Positions 15,442 through 22,060 of a DNA stretch of 64,000 bases are shown one piece after another. The notes beneath the pieces were generated by a model. It was not told the DNA's origin. It did not search any database and saw only the letters and a program-made list of their open reading frames with translations. The position numbers and the translations under genes were made by a program. The DNA is from Arthrobacter sp. zg-Y20 (lineage in GTDB: Bacteria; Actinomycetota; Actinomycetes; Actinomycetales; Micrococcaceae), in the NCBI RefSeq assembly GCF_030142075.1, contig NZ_CP126241.1, positions 992,001 through 1,056,000 of the forward strand, given 5' to 3'. How positions within the stretch are numbered: position 1 is the first letter of the stretch; every line of letters starts with the position of its first letter.

Positions 15442-15627
15442 TTATCCGACTTTCTTTAGGTGGGGTTCTGAGTGACTAGTTAGGTGCAGCCCGCCACAGT
15501 GTTGGCATGTGTACGGTTCGATGCGGGTGACTCGTTTGCCGGTGGTGCGTCTGGCTTTGTCCATTTGCCGTCTGGCAACGGAGCGTGCTTTGTGCCAGGA
15601 CGGGTAGGAAGCTTTACCGCACTGCAT
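15442..15627 (-). CDS. 61-aa basic zinc-finger protein
   Basis: Starts MQCGKASYPSWHKARSVARR; a Lys/Arg-rich helix, then YTCQHCGGLHLTS giving CxxC plus His. The ATG lies within the end of the preceding gene (14-base overlap). Similar short CGK...CxxC proteins occur beside recombination genes in actinophages. Probably binds nucleic acid. Confidence 0.65.
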   Translation of the reverse strand: MQCGKASYPSWHKARSVARRQMDKARRTTGKRVTRIEPYTCQHCGGLHLTSHSEPHLKKVG

Positions 15628-16204
15628 CGTTGTCTTCGCGAACTGCGGCGAGGATCTTCTGCGCGTCTTCTGCACTGATCTGGTTGGGGTGCTTCCACTC
15701 GGTGCCGATGACTTGCCCGGCGCTGGCGAGGAGTGTGGGACCGTCGCCTTCGTAGCCAGCGGCGCCAAGAGCGTTCCGGATGGCCTGCCACTGTGCCTGC
15801 CACGGTTCGGTGACTGGTTCGGCGAGGACTTCCACTGTGTGCTGCTTGACCTTCTTCTGACTGATGCGGACGGGGATGGTGAACGGTTTGTCGAGGTGCG
15901 ACATGGCGGTCACTTCTACGCCGCCGACCTTCTCGCCTGCATAGATCACTTCGGGGTTGTTGATGAGCTTCACGGACCTGCCCACCCACACGTCTGACTC
16001 GGTGCCCCAACCGTTCGCGATGACGCGGAGCATGCCCTTTGAGGGCTTCCACGGCCGGCCGTCCATCCCTGCGAGGTCCACGATGACGGGCTTGGCTGCA
16101 TCGCCCTTACGCACGGCCTGGATGGTTGCCACGATGGGCGCTCCGGTGAGGTCTGAGGCGTTGAGCTGGTCACTCTTGGCGACCAGTGCTTGTGAGATGT
16201 CCAT
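15614..16204 (-). CDS. Conserved phage protein of the recombination module
   Basis: 196 aa; ATG at 16204 with AAAGGAG upstream. Its first domain (DISQALVAKSDQLNASDLTG, then IQAVRKGDAAKPVIVD, WVGRSVKLINNPEV and FTIPVRISQK) is beta-rich. A helical tail (ISAEDAQKILAAVRED) follows. It lies between the YqaJ nuclease and SSB, which suggests a recombination partner such as a ssDNA-annealing protein, but no recognised RecT or Erf motif is visible. Confidence 0.65.
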   Translation of the reverse strand: MDISQALVAKSDQLNASDLTGAPIVATIQAVRKGDAAKPVIVDLAGMDGRPWKPSKGMLRVIANGWGTESDVWVGRSVKLINNPEVIYAGEKVGGVEVTAMSHLDKPFTIPVRISQKKVKQHTVEVLAEPVTEPWQAQWQAIRNALGAAGYEGDGPTLLASAGQVIGTEWKHPNQISAEDAQKILAAVREDNDAVR

Positions 16205-16719
16205 TAGATAAGCTCCTTTTCTCTGCGCTCTCGGGCGCGTTGTCTTTTGTTGGCTCCATGCCGCCGGCCGCATGCCCGGCACCCGCGATGTTTTCTATCT
16301 CCCGGGTAGACGTATGTGTTTTCGGGGCTGTAGGGATGTCCTGCAGGGCAGTGAGTTGTCCCAGCGTTCCCGCCCTCGTTGCGGGACATATCCCGCATAT
16401 TGTCGGTGCGGGTTCCCCAGCGGAGGTTGTTCAAGCAGTTGTTGTCATGGTCGTCGTCCCAGTGCAGGGCCTCCATGCCAGGAGGGCACGGGCCGACGAA
16501 GGCTTCGAGGACCAAGCGGTACGGATATGCGTCCACGGTTTCTCCGTCGCGGGCCAGGCTGACGCGGGGCCGCCCAGTGGGCAAACGCCGTTCTTTGAGT
16601 ACCCGCCCACGGAGGCGATTTCCGTGGGACGTGACCCTGTCCACACTGCGGACTCTGCCGTTGGTGGATACCTCGTAGAAGCCTGCGTAACCAACTACCG
16701 GACGCCATTCCTCGGCCAT
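16204..16719 (-). CDS. NUMOD4 / HNH homing endonuclease
   Basis: 171 aa. NUMOD4 DNA-binding domain at the N-terminus (EEWRPVVGYAGFYEVSTNGR), a central HNH-3-type nuclease (HWDDDHDNNCLNNLRWGTRT, containing the His, Asn and metal-binding residues), and a C-terminal Cys/His unit (HCPAGHPYSPENTYVYPGD, RGCRACGRRHG). It overlaps the YqaJ stop by TGATG and the next start by TAATG, so it fits the operon without breaking a gene. Probably a free-standing selfish endonuclease. Confidence 0.9.
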   Translation of the reverse strand: MAEEWRPVVGYAGFYEVSTNGRVRSVDRVTSHGNRLRGRVLKERRLPTGRPRVSLARDGETVDAYPYRLVLEAFVGPCPPGMEALHWDDDHDNNCLNNLRWGTRTDNMRDMSRNEGGNAGTTHCPAGHPYSPENTYVYPGDRKHRGCRACGRRHGANKRQRARERREKELI

Positions 16720-17423
16720 CAGAAAGTGATGTCCAATCCTGCGAAGAACTCGATGCGTTCCGTTGCGGGAGCATCTTTGGTTAGCTCGCGGTAACGGTCG
16801 ATTATGGAGGTGACGTTGTCCTCGAACTCTGTCGCGGCATCGTGGATAGCCAGGAACCATTTCTCATCAGGGAATACGCGCTTCACGAATAGCGGCATCC
16901 CTCCGCAGTAACTGATGAAGTCCAGCCATTCCCGGCCTGACACCAGCAGTCCTGTCTGGATTTGTGCCATATGTTCAAGCGGTACGTCGTTGCTTAGGAT
17001 CGTCGTAAGGTGCTTTTTCTGCCGGGGAGCCTTGATCTCAAGCAGCCCTTCGTCTCCAACCAACCCATCGGGCGAGAAGCCAATGCGGTATCCGTGTTGC
17101 TCCAGGAGCATGAATCCCACTTCAGTTGCCGGCGCATATCTTTCCGAGTAGATGTCACGGGCGATTGGCTCTGACAGGTTCCCGCGCTCCATGTCTGCGC
17201 TGGTGAATGTGGGTTCGACGTAGCCGGTGATGCGTTCGGCGGCGAGGTGCTTGGTGAGTGTTCGCGACGTCTCGTTGTCGGCAACCTTGACCGTCTTCGC
17301 GGTTACTAGGTTGTGCATGACTGATGCGGTGAGGATGCCGGCGCGTGCGGCGAGCCATTCGGGGGTGCCTTGTTCGAGGTCTTCGTATATGTGGAGTGTT
17401 GTGCCCGGGGCTGTGACGCTCAT
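16719..17423 (-). CDS. YqaJ-family exonuclease (lambda-exo-like)
   Basis: 234 aa. YqaJ signatures appear in order: GTPEWLAARAGILTASV with the conserved Arg, GNLSEPIARDIYSERY with the Glu, IGFSPDGLVGDEGLLEIKAP with the catalytic D...ExK, then HMAQIQTGLLVSGREWLDF. All four active-site elements are present. This nuclease degrades one strand to start phage recombination with a ssDNA-binding or annealing partner. It begins within the 40-bp duplicated segment described at 17,414. Confidence 0.92.
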   Translation of the reverse strand: MSVTAPGTTLHIYEDLEQGTPEWLAARAGILTASVMHNLVTAKTVKVADNETSRTLTKHLAAERITGYVEPTFTSADMERGNLSEPIARDIYSERYAPATEVGFMLLEQHGYRIGFSPDGLVGDEGLLEIKAPRQKKHLTTILSNDVPLEHMAQIQTGLLVSGREWLDFISYCGGMPLFVKRVFPDEKWFLAIHDAATEFEDNVTSIIDRYRELTKDAPATERIEFFAGLDITF

Positions 17424-17575
17424 TGGTATCTGCTTTCCGTGTGTTTGGGGTGGGCTGGGTCATCTTTGAGGTCGCTGTGGGCGCAGTCGTCAGTGCAGAG
17501 GCCGTCACATTCGTCGCAGTAGAGGTCGTGACAGCCCTCACACGCGGACCCGGAAGAAGCCGCCCCCGGGGTCAT
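17420..17575 (-). CDS. 51-aa Cys-rich microprotein
   Basis: Contains CEGCHDLYCDECDGLCTDDC, six cysteines in about 20 residues, likely a zinc cluster. It ends HPKHTESRYQ, the same 10 residues as the 17,790-17,912 product, because the 3' end lies in the 40-bp direct repeat. ATGA overlaps on both sides. Confidence 0.6.
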   Translation of the reverse strand: MTPGAASSGSACEGCHDLYCDECDGLCTDDCAHSDLKDDPAHPKHTESRYQ

Positions 17576-17793
17576 CGGTAGTCCTTGAGGATGTCGCTGG
17601 CGGGGTCTGTGCCGCCCCAAATGATCGTGCAGCCGCATACCGGGCAGTTGATCCAGGTTGGCGGGTTCACCCATTCGTCGGTGTCTTTCGGGAGATCATT
17701 GGGCGCCTCTGGATGCGGGTAGATGACCATGCTGGTTTGGCATTCGTCGTTGTCGCAGGTTCCCCAGTGAGCAGTCTGGCTCTTGACGCTCAT
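17572..17793 (-). CDS. 73-aa zinc-ribbon protein
   Basis: Two Cys pairs (GTCDNDECQ and NCPVCGCTIIW) are separated by an acidic, Pro-rich loop. The ribbon ends in a short polar tail. It starts MSVKSQTAHWG; its first codons lie in the right copy of the 40-bp repeat. No family recognised. Confidence 0.65.
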   Translation of the reverse strand: MSVKSQTAHWGTCDNDECQTSMVIYPHPEAPNDLPKDTDEWVNPPTWINCPVCGCTIIWGGTDPASDILKDYR

Positions 17794-17912
17794 TGGTATC
17801 TGCTTTCCGTGTGTTTGGGGTGGTTGCAGTTGGGGTCGGGCCAGGTTTGGAGTGTGGGTCCGTCTGGTGTGCGGCTGCTGGTGATGGAGCAGGTGCAGGG
17901 TTCCGGTGTCAT
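17790..17912 (-). CDS. 40-aa hypothetical microprotein
   Basis: Starts MTPEPCTCSITSSRTPDGPT and ends HPKHTESRYQ, identical to the tail of the 51-aa product. Start and stop both lie in ATGA overlaps. It could be a remnant left by the 40-bp duplication rather than a working gene. Confidence 0.45.
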   Translation of the reverse strand: MTPEPCTCSITSSRTPDGPTLQTWPDPNCNHPKHTESRYQ

Positions 17913-18181
17913 GCGGCGATGTCCAGGTCGTCACAGATGCGGCATCCGGTGGGCGCCTGTGTACGCCGCTTCTTGAGCGGGGTGACGTTGGCGGTGGGTG
18001 CCTTGGTGATGGGCTGTGCGGGGTGGTGCTTGCCGAACGGCTTGGTGTGCTTGCCGGGGGTGTGGGGCAGGACGATGTAATCGACGTCCTGCAGATGCCG
18101 AGACGTGGACCACCCCGCGCTGTGTTTGGGTGCCTGCTGCGTGCGATCGGACCAGAGTGCGAAGTGTGCGTGCTTGCTCAT
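17909..18181 (-). CDS. 90-aa basic hypothetical protein
   Basis: Rich in His, Lys and Pro (HTPGKHTKPFGKHHPAQPIT), with a CxxC near the end (GCRICDDLDIAA). Likely flexible and nucleic-acid binding. ATGA-coupled on both sides. No family. Confidence 0.55.
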   Translation of the reverse strand: MSKHAHFALWSDRTQQAPKHSAGWSTSRHLQDVDYIVLPHTPGKHTKPFGKHHPAQPITKAPTANVTPLKKRRTQAPTGCRICDDLDIAA

Positions 18182-18279
18182 TTGGTGTCTGCTTTCGTGG
18201 TGATGTGGTGGCCGGTGCTGGTGGTGAGGAAGAAGATGCTGGCGACGAGGGCCAGGAGGATGACACTGTCCGGGATCAT
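18178..18279 (-). CDS. 33-aa single-span membrane microprotein
   Basis: MIPDSVILLALVASIFFLTT forms one transmembrane helix, then a short polar end. Start and stop are both in ATGA overlaps. Small phage membrane peptides can act in exclusion or lysis control, but nothing specific is shown here. Confidence 0.5.
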   Translation of the reverse strand: MIPDSVILLALVASIFFLTTSTGHHITTKADTK

Positions 18280-18500
18280 GCGGCCACCCCTGCCATGACC
18301 GAGTGCGGCGGGTTGCTGGGGGATTCGCCTGCCTGGTAGCACTGGGGGCAGGCATCCGTGAGGCGGCCGATGAACCATCCCGCGTCTCGGAACATGGACA
18401 GGTCCGGCTGGGTGGGGAACGTCTGCATGTCGTGCTCGAAGCAGACGTCGCAGAACATGCGCCACTGGTTCGGCTCACCGGGGAGCCATGACCGGCTCAT
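18276..18500 (-). CDS. 74-aa four-Cys protein
   Basis: MFCDVCFEHDM and DACPQCYQAG provide two CxxC pairs about 35 residues apart, a zinc-ribbon pattern. ATGA overlaps on both sides. Function unknown. Confidence 0.6.
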   Translation of the reverse strand: MSRSWLPGEPNQWRMFCDVCFEHDMQTFPTQPDLSMFRDAGWFIGRLTDACPQCYQAGESPSNPPHSVMAGVAA

Positions 18501-18877
18501 GCGGCGGTCCTGGTGGCTTTGTAGCCGGCGCTGTGGAGGATGTTGTTGAGTGCGTGCTGGTAGTCGGATTGGGTGTCGCGGATCCGTGTTTCCCGCATGC
18601 CTTCCCGGTATGTGGGTGCGTCGTAGAAGTCGGCGATGTCCGTGTCCGCGAGCTGCTTGATGTCTTGGAGGTTGCCGTACTGCTCCACCGCGTCCTCGAA
18701 GTCCCTTTCACTGATCGGGTAGATCGCGAACAACACGGCTTCGAGCTGCTTGATGAGGAACTTGTAGTCGTAGCCACCGAATCCGTCGCCGGGCCATTCG
18801 TCGTGTGCTTTGCCGATGAACTCGGTGACCAGGCGGACCGCTTCGTCCTGTTCGGGCTTACTCGTGATGATGTCCAT
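18497..18877 (-). CDS. Hypothetical helical phage protein
   Basis: 126 aa, mostly helical and acidic (EQDEAVRLVTEFIGKAHDEW; DFEDAVEQYGNLQDIKQLAD), ending in a basic helix. It starts 2 bases before the stop of the upstream gene. No family recognised. Confidence 0.65.
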   Translation of the reverse strand: MDIITSKPEQDEAVRLVTEFIGKAHDEWPGDGFGGYDYKFLIKQLEAVLFAIYPISERDFEDAVEQYGNLQDIKQLADTDIADFYDAPTYREGMRETRIRDTQSDYQHALNNILHSAGYKATRTAA

Positions 18878-18879
18878 GG

Positions 18880-19218
18880 TTATTTCCCGTCTTCCAGTTC
18901 GATGATTCGATCAATGGCCTTGCGTGTTGTCTGGACCTGCTGGGTGTAGCTGGCGACTCCGCTGAGGCTGAGGGCTACGGCGTTACGTCGTGCCTGCAAC
19001 TTCGCCTGTGCGGCGCTCACCTCGATCAACCCGGCGAGGTCGTCGTGTCCGGCGGCTTTGAGGAGTTCAGCAGCGACCGTGGGGGCATCAGCGTTCTGGA
19101 TGTGAATCTCCTTGGCGTCCAGCTCGCCCTTCGCGATCAGGATCACGCGGTCGCCGTCAGCGCTCGTGAGGAGTCGCAGGATGTCGCCGACGTTATCGGT
19201 GTATGTGTAGTCGCTCAT
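18880..19218 (-). CDS. Hypothetical phage protein
   Basis: 112 aa from the ATG at 19218. Early beta part (YTYTDNVGDILRLLTSADGD, VILIAKGELDAKEIHI), then helices with a final coiled-coil-like stretch (QQVQTTRKAIDRIIELEDGK). ATGA-coupled to the HTH gene upstream. No family. Confidence 0.6.
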   Translation of the reverse strand: MSDYTYTDNVGDILRLLTSADGDRVILIAKGELDAKEIHIQNADAPTVAAELLKAAGHDDLAGLIEVSAAQAKLQARRNAVALSLSGVASYTQQVQTTRKAIDRIIELEDGK

Positions 19219-19451
19219 TGGATTCCTTTGAGTTGGTTGCGGAGGTGTTTGTTGCGTTGTCTGCGTGTGGTGGGTGGTGCGGGTGTGGTGCGGCCTTGGT
19301 TGATGAGTGCTTGGAGTTGTTCGGGGGTGAAGTAGTAGGAGCGGCCGATCTTTGTGTGTTCCCATCCGTTGCGGCAGTTCAGGTGGATGGTTCGAACGGT
19401 TTTGTTGAGGAGGGCTGCAACCTCCTCAGCTGTGTGGAGAGGTGCTGTCAT
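19215..19451 (-). CDS. Small helix-turn-helix (MerR/excisionase-type) protein
   Basis: 78 aa. HTAEEVAALLNKTVRTIHLN followed by a small wing (GRSYYFTPEQLQALI) is the helix-turn-helix-17 pattern of excisionases and small activators; the C-terminus is basic (TTRRQRNKHLRNQ). It is the second gene of the leftward early operon, directly after the XRE regulator with an ATGA overlap. It may be an early regulator or the directionality factor. Confidence 0.75.
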   Translation of the reverse strand: MTAPLHTAEEVAALLNKTVRTIHLNCRNGWEHTKIGRSYYFTPEQLQALINQGRTTPAPPTTRRQRNKHLRNQLKGIQ

Positions 19452-19822
19452 GCAGTGAGTCCTAAGGGGAGGGTTTGGATGATGCGGATGAGCCACGGTT
19501 CGACACCAAGCACCTCCGCGATCGTTTCGACGCGGGTGTCAGGCATGCGCTTGAGGCCCTTTTCGTACTGGCCAAGAGTGGATCGGGCGAGGTGATGATC
19601 CTCGCTATGCGGGGCCTTCGGTTTGAGGTTGGTGACTCGGAATGCAAGCTCTGCCTGTGTCATCCCGAGGTCGTCACGGAACTTAGCGACGAGGGCCCCT
19701 TCACGGATTTCCTCGGTGATGAACTCCGGCGGCTTGGCGGGGCGTCCGGCTCGACGGGATGTGATGTCGGTAACAGTTGCGGATCCGTTTGCCGGTCTCC
19801 GCTGCAGTGTGGTTGTTCGCAT
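19448..19822 (-). CDS. XRE-family regulator, first gene of the leftward early operon
   Basis: 124 aa from the ATG at 19822. An HTH domain at residues 40-110 (FRDDLGMTQAELAFRV, STLGQYEKGLKRMPDTRVET, EVLGVEPWLIRII) is interrupted by a 14-residue loop between the DNA-contacting helices. The N-terminus is basic (RRPANGS...RRAGRPAKPP). As the promoter-proximal leftward gene facing the repressor candidate, it is placed like a Cro. Its upstream region holds the GGAAACA operators. Confidence 0.75.
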   Translation of the reverse strand: MRTTTLQRRPANGSATVTDITSRRAGRPAKPPEFITEEIREGALVAKFRDDLGMTQAELAFRVTNLKPKAPHSEDHHLARSTLGQYEKGLKRMPDTRVETIAEVLGVEPWLIRIIQTLPLGLTA

Positions 19823-20012
19823 GTAGGAAGTGTAGGAAACAATTAGGAGGTTTGGCAAGGGGGAAACGGAAACATTTAGGAAGTTCGCGCAACGACGCGG
19901 AAGTTGGCCCCAAAGTTGTTTCCGGATACCTGCCGTTGTTTCCTGATTTCGGGGTCGCAACCTCACACCCGTCCGCTAGTTGTTTCTTGAAAAAAGTTTC
20001 AGACTGGGTGGC
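19823..20012. promoter_or_regulatory. Genetic-switch region with five GGAAACA operator-like motifs
   Basis: The 190 bases between the divergent XRE gene and repressor candidate contain GGAAACA at 19835 and 19868 on plus, and its complement TGTTTCC or TGTTTCT at about 19917, 19937 and 19981, with similar flanks (AATT/ATTT/ACT). Plus- and minus-oriented copies lie in the two halves, matching two opposing promoters. No -35/-10 pair is convincing by eye. Confidence 0.65.
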
Positions 20013-20633
20013 ATGAGCAAACATCAGGAAGAAGCGAAGAAGACTTTGGGCCGTCTCATCACCGCCGGGTACAAGGCGAAGGGTGATACACGGCAGTCGG
20101 CGGCCAAGGAAATGGGCATGGCGTCCCGGTCCTTGTACGCACTTGAAGTGGGTGAGGTGGCGGTCCCGCGGAGGTACACGCAGGAACGGTTGGAGAAGTT
20201 CTTAGGGTGGCGGCGTGGGGCGATCGCTGATTTGTTGTCGGCCGGCCCTGGTGTTGATTTGGACCGGGTGACGTTGGACACGATGCGTGCTGAGCCGTCT
20301 GCTGAGTGGGTTGCTGCTGGGCCGGCGGATGTGGATGAGACTGCACGGCGGATCCAGGAGGATGCGCAGGCGCTCAGTAACCGTCTTAGGGAGCGGGATC
20401 GGACTGTGGAGTCGTTGGAGTCGGAGTTGAAGCAGGAGCGTGAGCGGACGGACAAGTTGCAGGAGGACTTGCATCACGCACTCGAGGCACTGCGGGCTGA
20501 GCAGAAACGGTCTGCGGCCCTGGCGAATGGGTATGACTTGGCTGCGGATACGTCCCCTAATAGGGGTGCGGAGTTGCGTGCGGTGTTGGATGAGGTTGCT
20601 GAGGGGAACAGGAATGTCGGTGGGCGTGGGTAG
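20013..20633 (+). CDS. Candidate immunity repressor: N-terminal HTH and long coiled coil
   Basis: 206 aa from the ATG at 20013. Residues 1-60 form an HTH-like domain (TRQSAAKEMGMASRSLYALE) with a basic tail (RRYTQERLEKFLGWRRGAI). Residues 110-180 are a charged coiled coil (IQEDAQALSNRLRERDRTVE to HALEALRAEQKRSAALA). It is divergent from the Cro-like gene across the operator cluster and followed by an ImmA-like gene, a common immunity pair. The coiled coil would mediate oligomerisation. The repressor role is inferred from position. Confidence 0.65.
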   Translation: MSKHQEEAKKTLGRLITAGYKAKGDTRQSAAKEMGMASRSLYALEVGEVAVPRRYTQERLEKFLGWRRGAIADLLSAGPGVDLDRVTLDTMRAEPSAEWVAAGPADVDETARRIQEDAQALSNRLRERDRTVESLESELKQERERTDKLQEDLHHALEALRAEQKRSAALANGYDLAADTSPNRGAELRAVLDEVAEGNRNVGGRG

Positions 20634-20682
20634 GTTCGTGTGACTGGTTGTTTGGGGTGCCGGTCACAGTGGGAGGTTTTGG

Positions 20683-21090
20683 GTGTTTGATCCGTGGTTG
20701 GTGTTGAGGGGTCAGCCGCATATTCGTTTGGAGTGGGCGACGCTTGAGGGGCGTGTGGGTGAGACGAATGGTGTGGATTTGATTCGCCTGGATACGCGGT
20801 TGTTGCAGGTGGAGCGGCGGTGTGTGTTGACGCATGAGTTGGTGCATGTGGCGGCCGCGCATCGTGGGTGTCAGCCGGTGACAGTGGAGCGTGGTGTGCG
20901 CCGGCGTTGTTCGGAACTCCTGATTCATGTGCAGGATTTGCGGCGTGAGTTGCGGTGGGCGAGGAGCATGGGGGAACTCGCCGCCGAGTTGTGGGTGACG
21001 GAACGCGTGCTGGAAGACCGGCTCACACATTTGACCCAACAGGAACGCAACTACCTTGCTACCGGGGAAACCGCAGCACTAACCGCCTAA
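20683..21090 (+). CDS. ImmA/IrrE-like metallopeptidase
   Basis: 135 aa; GTG start with GGGAGG upstream. A zinc-protease HELVH motif (residues 51-55, in CVLTHELVHVAA) follows a strand, as in ImmA/IrrE; the third ligand is not certain. ImmA-type proteases cleave an XRE repressor to induce their element. The repressor candidate lies immediately upstream in the same orientation. The chain is shorter than classical ImmA and ends in a helical region (SMGELAAELWVTERVLEDRL). Confidence 0.75.
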   Translation: MFDPWLVLRGQPHIRLEWATLEGRVGETNGVDLIRLDTRLLQVERRCVLTHELVHVAAAHRGCQPVTVERGVRRRCSELLIHVQDLRRELRWARSMGELAAELWVTERVLEDRLTHLTQQERNYLATGETAALTA

Positions 21091-21131
21091 ACACCCTATA
21101 CAACAACATGATCGGGAAGTAGAATGGAGGT

Positions 21132-21521
21132 ATGACAAACACCACGGATCCGCGCGTAGAAGCTGCAGCGAAAGCGATCATGGATGACAACCCTTTCAAC
21201 GATGAGCCGGACCTGTGGGACGTCCCAAGCATCAAGGCCCACTACGTTGCCATCGCATCCGCCGCGCTCAAAGCTGCGGATGAGGTCGACCGCCCCATTG
21301 CTAGCCGGGTCCTCATCAATGCCGTAGAGGCGCTGCACTATGCCGACGAGCCAGTGGCAGGCGTCTTGCCGCTTGTCTGCGCTGAGGGCACGTGTGGGCA
21401 CCCGGATGATGGCTGCCCCGAAGCCAGCATCCTGTTCTGCTACGAGTGTTCACACATGGGCGAGCACTACATTCAGTGGCCCTGCCCAACCATCAAAGCA
21501 ATCCGAGAGGTGGCAGAATGA
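21132..21521 (+). CDS. Hypothetical actinobacterial phage protein
   Basis: 129 aa; ATG with GGAGG 4 bases upstream. Helical N-terminus (VEAAAKAIMDDNPFNDEP), then two Cys-containing segments (CAEGTCGHPDDGCPE, CYECSHMGEHYIQWPCP) that could bind zinc. It overlaps the DUF6221 gene by ATGA. Function unknown. Confidence 0.65.
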   Translation: MTNTTDPRVEAAAKAIMDDNPFNDEPDLWDVPSIKAHYVAIASAALKAADEVDRPIASRVLINAVEALHYADEPVAGVLPLVCAEGTCGHPDDGCPEASILFCYECSHMGEHYIQWPCPTIKAIREVAE

Positions 21522-21793
21522 GCGTCCGTGAGTTCCTCCTCGCCAGGATCGCGGAGGATGAGGAGCAGGCTGAGGTTTGCCGAGTCATGGGGTGGGTGCC
21601 CGCGAAGAAGTATGGGCTAACCGCCGTTGGCCCTGACCGCCTGCTTGCCGAGTGCGCGGCCAAACGGACGATCGTGGAGGCGTTCGACCCCGAAGCCCCT
21701 GACCTTGACCCGTATGTCGGAAGGGATGTGATGCAAATGATGGCATCCGTCTACTCCGATCATCCCGATTACCGGACGGAATGGGCGGCGTAA
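21518..21793 (+). CDS. DUF6221-type protein
   Basis: 91 aa. REFLLARIAEDEEQAEVCRV, then DRLLAECAAKRTIVEAFDPE and a terminal YSDHPDYRTEWAA are the signature pattern of the actinobacterial DUF6221 family, common in actinophages and conjugative elements and of unknown role. It starts in an ATGA overlap with the preceding gene. Confidence 0.8.
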   Translation: MSVREFLLARIAEDEEQAEVCRVMGWVPAKKYGLTAVGPDRLLAECAAKRTIVEAFDPEAPDLDPYVGRDVMQMMASVYSDHPDYRTEWAA

Positions 21794-22060
21794 CAAACCC
21801 GCTCTGGGGCGTGGTGGGACACGCGTCCCGGGGTGGGACAAAGTCCCATGATTTAGGTGCCTAAACGACGCATAACGTGCCTAAACTGCTTCCGGATCGG
21901 GCAAAGTTCGCGTGGTTCCGGGGTTTGGTCAGGGGTTCGATTCCCCTAACCTTTTCCGCACAAAAGTACGGTTGATACTTCCTATACCTCCTAATAAGGG
22001 GTACGATTAGGCATAGAACGTGTAGTTCTAGTGAAGTCCCGCCTAACGGAAAGGCCCATC
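21794..22060. promoter_or_regulatory. Regulatory gap before excisionase/integrase with hairpins, repeats and a T-arm-like element
   Basis: 267 bases without a gene. It holds two small hairpins (GGGACACGCGTCCC and TGGGACAAAGTCCCA, 21,820-21,850), a TTTAGGTGCCTAAA palindrome (21,852-21,866) whose GTGCCTAAAC half recurs 20 bases later, and a tRNA T-arm-like stem AGGGG-TTCGATT-CCCCT (21,931-21,947). TACCTCCTAAT (21,985-21,995) is a motif shared with other phage gaps. It probably contains the int promoter and protein-binding sites. Confidence 0.45.
22014..22030. promoter_or_regulatory. Palindromic operator candidate before the excisionase gene
   Basis: TAGAACGTGTAGTTCTA: six-base arms TAGAAC/GTTCTA around GTGTA. 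It resembles a LexA box (GAAC-N4-GTTC) but has a 5-base spacer, so an SOS role is doubtful. It lies 30 bases before the ATG at 22061. Confidence 0.45.

Larger units (their letters stand above)
17414..17823. repeat. 40-bp direct repeat (17,414-17,453 and 17,784-17,823)
   Basis: The two copies are identical over 40 bases and start 370 bases apart. On the minus strand each spans the end of one gene (shared C-terminus HPKHTESRYQ), its TGA, the overlapping ATG and the first codons (MSV) of the next gene, including the AAAGCAGATACC leader. The duplication therefore copies a translational-coupling junction together with its ribosome-binding region. Confidence 0.9.

Noticed and set aside
16604-17913. 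CRISPR array suggested by a repeated 40-bp element
   Set aside because: Only two copies, in coding junctions, with no regular spacers and no cas genes.
21880-21960. A complete tRNA around the T-arm at 21,931
   Set aside because: No 5' strand pairs with AACCTTT and no anticodon arm is visible.
22014-22030. LexA (SOS) box
   Set aside because: The arms fit GAAC/GTTC but the spacer is 5 instead of 4 bases.
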